From: Pollutiaquabacter sp046052345
GTDB taxonomy: Bacteria > Bacteroidota > Bacteroidia > AKYH767-A > 2013-40CM-41-45
Assembly (NCBI GenBank): GCA_046052345.1
Contig: JBJOMN010000007.1
Coordinates: 283,602-347,601, forward strand
Reading direction: 5' to 3'
Length of the DNA stretch: 64,000 bases
The position numbers and the translations under genes are program-made. The notes beneath the pieces were generated by a model. It was not told the DNA's origin, made no database searches, and was given only the letters and a program-made list of their open reading frames with translations. Of the stretch, positions 60,571 to 64,000 are shown piece by piece; position 1 is the first letter of the stretch, and every line of letters starts with the position of its first letter.

Positions 60571-61029
60571 TCATTGTCCTGCATTCCGGAAGTGCTCTTT
60601 TTTGAAGAGCAATAGTCCGAATTCTTCGCAACCCTCCTTGCCCATGGTCTTGTGGTGTACCTTATGCGCCTTCCGCATGGCCCGGAAGTACTTGGAGTCC
60701 AGCTTGTCGAGCCATTTGCCGCGACGGTGGATGAAGACGTCGTGCAGAATGAAGTAGGTCCACCCGTAGGCGGTCACTCCGACCCCCATCCAAAAACGGT
60801 AATCCAGTTTCTCCCATCCGAAGTACATCAGTACCATGGCGATGGAGGCATAAAAGAGGAAGAAGAAATCGTTTTTTTCGAAAATTCCGTGGCGCGGACG
60901 ATGATGGCTTTCGTGCAAAGACCAAAGAAAGCCATGCATGACGAATTTATGGGTGGTCCATGCAACACCTTCCATCAACAGAAAGGTCAGGACGAAGGCG
61001 ATGGTGTTGATTACAAGAGAATTATCCAT
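60571..61029 (-). CDS. crtZ: beta-carotene hydroxylase (CrtZ-type, fatty-acid hydroxylase superfamily)
   Basis: Membrane di-iron hydroxylase that adds 3-hydroxyl groups to beta-carotene, giving cryptoxanthin and zeaxanthin. The start at 61029 gives 152 residues with four spans or so. The histidine clusters are HKFVMHG, HESHH, HDVFIHR and HKVHHK, the set of CrtZ. It is the first gene of the crt unit. A TACCTTCG element at 61034-61041 (one mismatch to the -7 box) is just before it. Confidence 0.94.
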   Translation of the reverse strand: MDNSLVINTIAFVLTFLLMEGVAWTTHKFVMHGFLWSLHESHHRPRHGIFEKNDFFFLFYASIAMVLMYFGWEKLDYRFWMGVGVTAYGWTYFILHDVFIHRRGKWLDKLDSKYFRAMRKAHKVHHKTMGKEGCEEFGLLLFKKEHFRNAGQ

Positions 61030-61052
61030 GGGTCGAAGGTACGAAATTGAAA

Positions 61053-61079
61053 GCCCCGTTGGATAAACACCCGCGGGGC
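61053..61079 (-). terminator. possible terminator after the EamA permease
   Basis: A 6-bp stem, GCCCCG/CGGGGC, with a 15-nt loop is followed on the minus strand by TTTC. It lies between the permease and crtZ, suggesting the carotenoid operon starts anew. Confidence 0.4.
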
Positions 61080-61108
61080 GGCATTGTTTCAACACTCGTG
61101 AAATCAAC

Positions 61109-62005
61109 TTAATTCGAGGCTGCCAGATAAATTCCGACCAATATCAGTCCGGCACCCAGTTTCTGGAGGGCCGAGGTCCGCTCTTTCAACCAGAAAGCGG
61201 CGAGCATGAACGTGGTCAGGGGTTGGGCCAATACCAAAACGGCAAAGCGGCTGACGGGCATTCCGTTCATCCCGAGGTTGCAAAAGACCACTCCGACAAG
61301 AGTAAAAAGGCCGATAAGAAGGATGGAGGAATTAGTGACCGGGATGCGTGATTGGGAGTTGCCGGGAGATCTTAAAACCAGCAAGCCCAGGCCGCTTACC
61401 GACAAAACAGTGGTTTCCTGTATAAGCGAAAATGGCAGCACACCGGTTTCAGGTATCATTTTCTTGAATCCCAGGTTGGCCACTCCCCAACAGGCGGCTC
61501 CGGTAATAGCTGCAACGATACCCTTATTAAACCGTAATGTCCGCAAATCGGTACCGTCCAAAAGCAATATGCCGGCCGAACAGAGCAGAAGTGCAGCCAC
61601 AACCGTCCATTCAAACGGATCGTTGTTCACCAGCCAACCCAATACGGCACTCAGCGCGGTGGAGGTGCAAACGATCATTCCGGAGATACCGGCGGGCTGG
61701 TGATTCAGAGAGAAAATGAAGAGATAAAGTCCTGTCAAAGACAGCAGGATAGATGCCACCGAGCCAGCGAGGATTTCGCCGGTTAGCGCATGGCCTCTTG
61801 ATGATACCAGGAATCGCAACCATTCAGGGACTTCGTTCAGGTACATCGAAAAAAACAGCATAATTGCGAGTGCTCCGACTGTCCAGCAACTGCGGCTAAA
61901 AAGGAGCGAATTGGAGGATCGGGTTCCCAGCAGAGGTTTCCAAAGGACGTTGCTGGTGCCGAATGCGCTCATTCCCAACAAAACAAACAGGCTATGCATT
62001 ATCAT
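61109..62005 (-). CDS. EamA/DMT-family permease
   Basis: Inner-membrane transporter of the drug/metabolite superfamily, 298 residues with ten predicted spans in two EamA halves (about 1-140 and 160-298). Phrases typical of the family are LTGLYLFIFSLNHQPAGISG, with TSTALSAVLGWLV in the first half and VLVLAQPLTTFMLAAFWLKE, with LGAGLILVGIYLA, in the second. Substrate unknown. A TACCTTTA element (62023-62030, one mismatch to the -7 box) precedes the start. It ends 79 bp before crtZ on the same strand, but a hairpin lies between, so a link to carotenoids is not shown. Confidence 0.88.
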   Translation of the reverse strand: MIMHSLFVLLGMSAFGTSNVLWKPLLGTRSSNSLLFSRSCWTVGALAIMLFFSMYLNEVPEWLRFLVSSRGHALTGEILAGSVASILLSLTGLYLFIFSLNHQPAGISGMIVCTSTALSAVLGWLVNNDPFEWTVVAALLLCSAGILLLDGTDLRTLRFNKGIVAAITGAACWGVANLGFKKMIPETGVLPFSLIQETTVLSVSGLGLLVLRSPGNSQSRIPVTNSSILLIGLFTLVGVVFCNLGMNGMPVSRFAVLVLAQPLTTFMLAAFWLKERTSALQKLGAGLILVGIYLAASN

Positions 62006-62057
62006 CTAAAATTTTAACGTAATAAAGGTAGGAATTCACGCTTCACCTTTGCCGTTA

Positions 62058-62232
62058 TTACGGCTTAAAATGCATGTTCAAACAAGTTTTGTCACCAGAT
62101 GTCAAACGAGTGATCCTGGTGGTCGGACTAGTTCTCACCTGGTATATATTTGAAGCGCTCCAACAGTCTGATCGCAGCAGACTTTTTGATGTTTTAACTC
62201 CAAAGCCCGCCGGAAACGGCGGGCTTTTCTTT
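62058..62232 (+). ncRNA. possible small RNA or small-ORF transcript with its own promoter and terminator
   Basis: CACCTTTG (62044-62051, one mismatch to the -7 box) is followed about 155 bp later by a strong intrinsic terminator, so a transcript of about 175 nt is expected. An ATG at 62074 opens a frame with a hydrophobic stretch (VKRVILVVGLVLTWYIFEAL), but that frame has no stop before the terminator. Another ATG (62069) gives only 27 residues. Small internal stems (CCGT/ACGG near 62053, GTCTG/CAGAC near 62166) are seen. This candidate fills most of the 326-bp gap 62006-62331. Confidence 0.4.
62202..62232 (+). terminator. strong intrinsic terminator of the small transcript
   Basis: Stem AAAGCCCGCCG/CGGCGGGCTTT (11 bp, 62202-62212 with 62217-62227), GAAA tetraloop, then TTTTCTTTTTT. 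Confidence 0.9.
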
Positions 62233-62294
62233 TTTAAAGCATTTTTTAGACCTTTTTCGCTTAATTATTGATATTTTGACATATTTCATATAAT

Positions 62295-62321
62295 TTGACA
62301 ACTGTGTCACCTATTGACAAC
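62295..62321 (+). promoter_or_regulatory. direct repeat before the WYL regulator
   Basis: TTGACAAC at 62295-62302 and again at 62314-62321, starts 19 bp apart, just before the ATG at 62332. A TAATTTG element at 62291-62297 overlaps the first copy. Candidate autoregulatory site. Confidence 0.4.
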
Positions 62322-62331
62322 AGACTTCCTT

Positions 62332-63384
62332 ATGCAAATACGCCGCATCCTCTCCATCATCAGTAAGCTCAGTCTGGGCCCGGAAACCGTTGCCTCTCTT
62401 CATCATAAGTTAGTGGAGGAAGGGTTGAAGGTCTCGCAGCGCACCATCTACAGGGATCTGATGATGCTGGAGGATACTTTCCGTCTGGGGGCGGTCCGTT
62501 TGGCTCGGTTCGATGGCGAATTCAACAAGGCTTCCTGGATGATAACGGCTGCTGATGAGAAATCCGCGGTGCGCGATGACTTGTTCTTCAAGACTTTCGT
62601 GACCGAAAACCTAAAGCCGGACTGGGAAAAATATTTTACCGGAAACACAATCGAGGATGTCTTCTCCGGGGGTAATGCCATCAATGCGACAGAGGCGGCC
62701 GTCATTCAGAAAAGCGTATCGCAGTTCTCCTTACAGAACTCCAACTGGGGTGAATTCATCTACCACCATGAGCATTACAACCGTCTCAAGGACATCATCT
62801 GGGCGATATCGCACCAGCGTATCATCCATATCGTCTTCTTCGATCATACAGCCGAGACGGAGTACCGATTCCGCCCGCTGAGGGTGATTTACCATCGCGG
62901 TGCATTGAACGTGCTGGGATGGAGATTGCACGAAGACTCCGCCCGGTTGCATTTTCAGGAATTGGATTGCATCCGTACCACCAGCATCACCAATGAGCGT
63001 TACCAGCATCCGAACGAGGAGGCGGTCATCCGTGAGGCGTTGAATGAGAGGTTCGGCATTCACGACTCCATCGACCGGGAACCTCAGAAGATAGTTCTGG
63101 AGATGGGCAAGGGGCCGGCCATATTCCTGAAAAACCGGATCTGGCATCCTACCCAGTCTTTCCGGGAGGAGAACGGAAAGTATTATATGGAGTTTACCAG
63201 TAGCATCAATATCGAACTGGTCGGTTGGATTTTCAGCTGGCTGGAACACATAAAGGCGATCGCCCCTGAGTCCCTCGTGAAAATAATGACGGAACGGGCG
63301 GACTTCATCTGCAGGATGTACAGGGAGGGAAATCCCCCGGTGTCACCCTCCGACACGGATAATCCGTTTATCGTAGGCGCTTGA
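62332..63384 (+). CDS. WYL-domain transcriptional regulator (YafY type)
   Basis: A 350-residue regulator. The ATG at 62332 is preferred over the TTG at 62314, which lies in a direct repeat. The N-terminal winged helix includes ASLHHKLVEEGLKVSQRTIY, then RDLMMLEDTFRLG. The central WYL sensor fold (about 140-220) reads QRIIHIVFFDHTAETEYRFR, then PLRVIYHRGALNVLGWRL; the name-giving W-Y-L is only partly kept (GWRL). A C-terminal WCX-like region follows. WYL proteins bind nucleic acids or nucleotides and often control defence or DNA-damage genes, but no target is evident here. Confidence 0.85.
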   Translation: MQIRRILSIISKLSLGPETVASLHHKLVEEGLKVSQRTIYRDLMMLEDTFRLGAVRLARFDGEFNKASWMITAADEKSAVRDDLFFKTFVTENLKPDWEKYFTGNTIEDVFSGGNAINATEAAVIQKSVSQFSLQNSNWGEFIYHHEHYNRLKDIIWAISHQRIIHIVFFDHTAETEYRFRPLRVIYHRGALNVLGWRLHEDSARLHFQELDCIRTTSITNERYQHPNEEAVIREALNERFGIHDSIDREPQKIVLEMGKGPAIFLKNRIWHPTQSFREENGKYYMEFTSSINIELVGWIFSWLEHIKAIAPESLVKIMTERADFICRMYREGNPPVSPSDTDNPFIVGA

Positions 63385-63426
63385 GCCGGGTTCAACGGGT
63401 CATTTCGCCGTCTGCCCGGTACCTTG

Positions 63427-63434
63427 TACCTTTG
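63427..63434 (+). promoter_or_regulatory. -7 box of tRNA-Arg
   Basis: TACCTTTG, 10 bp before the tRNA. TTTC at about 20 bp further upstream may act as the -33 element. Confidence 0.65.
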
Positions 63435-63444
63435 CGCCCGCTAT

Positions 63445-63516
63445 GGTCCCATAGTACAATGGATAGTATCCGAGCCTCCGAAGCTTGTGATCCAGGTTCG
63501 AATCCTGGTGGGACCA
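63445..63516 (+). tRNA. tRNA-Arg (anticodon CCG)
   Basis: Full cloverleaf: acceptor GGTCCCA/TGGGACC, D arm with AATGGATA loop, anticodon stem CGAGC/GCTTG with loop CTCCGAA (anticodon CCG, reads CGG), T arm CCAGG-TTCGAAT-CCTGG. CCA is not encoded; the discriminator base is A. Own promoter and terminator. Confidence 0.95.
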
Positions 63517-63530
63517 CAAAACAAAATAAT

Positions 63531-63565
63531 AGCCCTTTGACTTTCAGTAAGTTAAGGGGCTTTTT
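63531..63565 (+). terminator. intrinsic terminator of tRNA-Arg
   Basis: A 13-bp stem with two G-U pairs (63531-63543 with 63549-63561), loop TCAGT, then TTTTT. Confidence 0.85.
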
Positions 63566-63667
63566 AACATACTAACACCTTCTTCGGACATGGGAGCGGA
63601 CAAAATCACCGCGAATCCATGCCGTTGGTTCCATTGTTTTACGATTGATTATTCATCTATTCCCGCA

Positions 63668-63778
63668 GGTGCGGAGGTGGATGGGTACCCCCTTATACAT
63701 AAGGGGGGTACACCTGTCCACTCACCGCCTCCAGCAGGTTGACGGATACAAAAATCCACCTCAGTCCACCTGTCCACC
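63668..63778. repeat. repeat-rich stretch: TCCACC words and an inverted repeat
   Basis: CACCTGTCCAC occurs at 63711-63721 and 63767-63777, and TCCACC at 63755, 63765 and 63773. An almost perfect inverted repeat, GTACCCCCTTAT/ATAAGGGGGGTAC, lies around 63686-63711. The dense short repeats next to a helicase-like or replication-like gene end resemble iterons, but this is not proven. The rest of 63566-63667 shows nothing I can name. Confidence 0.55.
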
Positions 63779-64000
63779 TTGTAGCTTATACCTCGGCTTT
63801 TTCCCGTCAAAAAGCGACTTGCTATCAAAGTATTTAACAAGGATTCCACGCTTCACCAATGCGGCTACCTTCTTCTTTGCGCTGTTATTTTTAATGTCAT
63901 AGACATCCATAACATGGGAAACCAAGTCGGTATACGAATGGGACACTTTGCCACCTTCAAAGATGTGCCACATGTCATCAAACAATTCCTGCCGTTCGGC
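63761..64000 (-). CDS. C-terminal part of an unknown protein, possibly from a mobile element (5'-partial)
   Basis: The frame is open to the window edge; the apparent start at 63985 is only an internal TTG. The 79 visible residues contain a winged-helix-like segment, HSYTDLVSHVMDVYDIKNNS then AKKKVAALVKRGILVKYF, and end KPRYKLQGGQVD. This pattern is seen at the C-termini of RepA/KaiC-like ATPases of Bacteroidota elements, from memory only. It reads toward tRNA-Arg. The stop lies inside the repeat stretch. Confidence 0.6.
   Translation of the reverse strand, partial: AERQELFDDMWHIFEGGKVSHSYTDLVSHVMDVYDIKNNSAKKKVAALVKRGILVKYFDSKSLFDGKKPRYKLQGGQVD

Noticed and set aside
62074..62271. 65-codon protein gene
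   Set aside because: Its second half is a terminator hairpin and the stop lies beyond it, so it is not accepted as a normal CDS; kept only as a small-transcript candidate.
63649..63849. Short minus-strand frame
   Set aside because: Overlaps the repeat stretch and the end of the partial gene in another frame; composition reflects the repeats.

Overview
The window looks like chromosomal DNA of a member of the Bacteroidota, probably outside the order Bacteroidales. The evidence is the gliding/type IX secretion (T9SS) genes gldB, gldC, porP/sprF and gldKLMN, T9SS C-terminal sorting domains on two secreted proteins, a Bacteroidota-type division cluster, a zeaxanthin-type carotenoid operon, and promoters carrying the Bacteroidota -7 box TAnnTTTG (seven clear matches in intergenic DNA). 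G+C is moderate to high by eye, with AT-rich pockets near 43.1 kb, 51.4 kb and 62.2 kb. I cannot name a genus.

Layout. 0-2.4 kb: 2-oxoacid:ferredoxin oxidoreductase korA (5' end outside the window) and korB. 2.4-7.7 kb: nadE, an outer-membrane barrel protein, gldB-gldC, the ribosome-assembly GTPase engB and an alpha/beta hydrolase. 7.8-23.4 kb: a full dcw (division and cell wall) cluster, mraZ-rsmH-ftsL-ftsI-murE-mraY-murD-ftsW-murG-murC-ftsQ-ftsA-ftsZ, preceded by a three-repeat MraZ operator. 23.4-24.3 kb: yqeY and a cold-shock protein gene with a structured leader. 24.3-34.8 kb: a tight same-strand glycan-catabolic run (ROK kinase, GH20 hexosaminidase, glycosylasparaginase, CutC-family protein, GH2 beta-mannosidase, GH92 alpha-mannosidase) that reads as an N-glycan dismantling pathway with no SusC/SusD pair. 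34.8-43.1 kb (minus strand): an unknown membrane protein, groEL-groES, secG, a TPR-like protein, lptE, a sigma-54 activator and miaB, with a 24-bp tandem repeat between the last two. 43.3-46.2 kb: tandem paralogous LamG/T9SS-sorted proteins. 46.3-56.1 kb: topA, a degenerate ureohydrolase, porP and the T9SS core gldKLMN. 56.1-62.0 kb (minus strand): the operon crtZ-crtI-crtB-orf-crtYcd-ispH preceded by an EamA permease. 62.0-63.4 kb: a possible small RNA or small ORF and a WYL-type regulator. 63.4-64 kb: tRNA-Arg(CCG) followed by repeat-rich DNA and the 3' end of a gene, possibly the edge of a mobile element.

How the parts fit. GldK, GldL, GldM and GldN form the ring and motor of the T9SS; PorP/SprF is an outer-membrane partner; the two LamG proteins are predicted cargo. 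The dcw genes make the lipid-linked peptidoglycan precursor and the FtsZ division machinery, and the MurE DNPR motif predicts meso-diaminopimelate in the wall. IspH supplies isoprenoid diphosphates to CrtB, and CrtI, CrtYcd and CrtZ would carry phytoene through lycopene and beta-carotene to a hydroxylated carotenoid. Most genes are ordinary for the phylum. The parts that merit a second look are the N-glycan/CutC run, the ureohydrolase that has lost metal ligands, the conserved-looking unknown gene in the carotenoid operon, several operator-like repeats, and the two edges of the 62-64 kb region.
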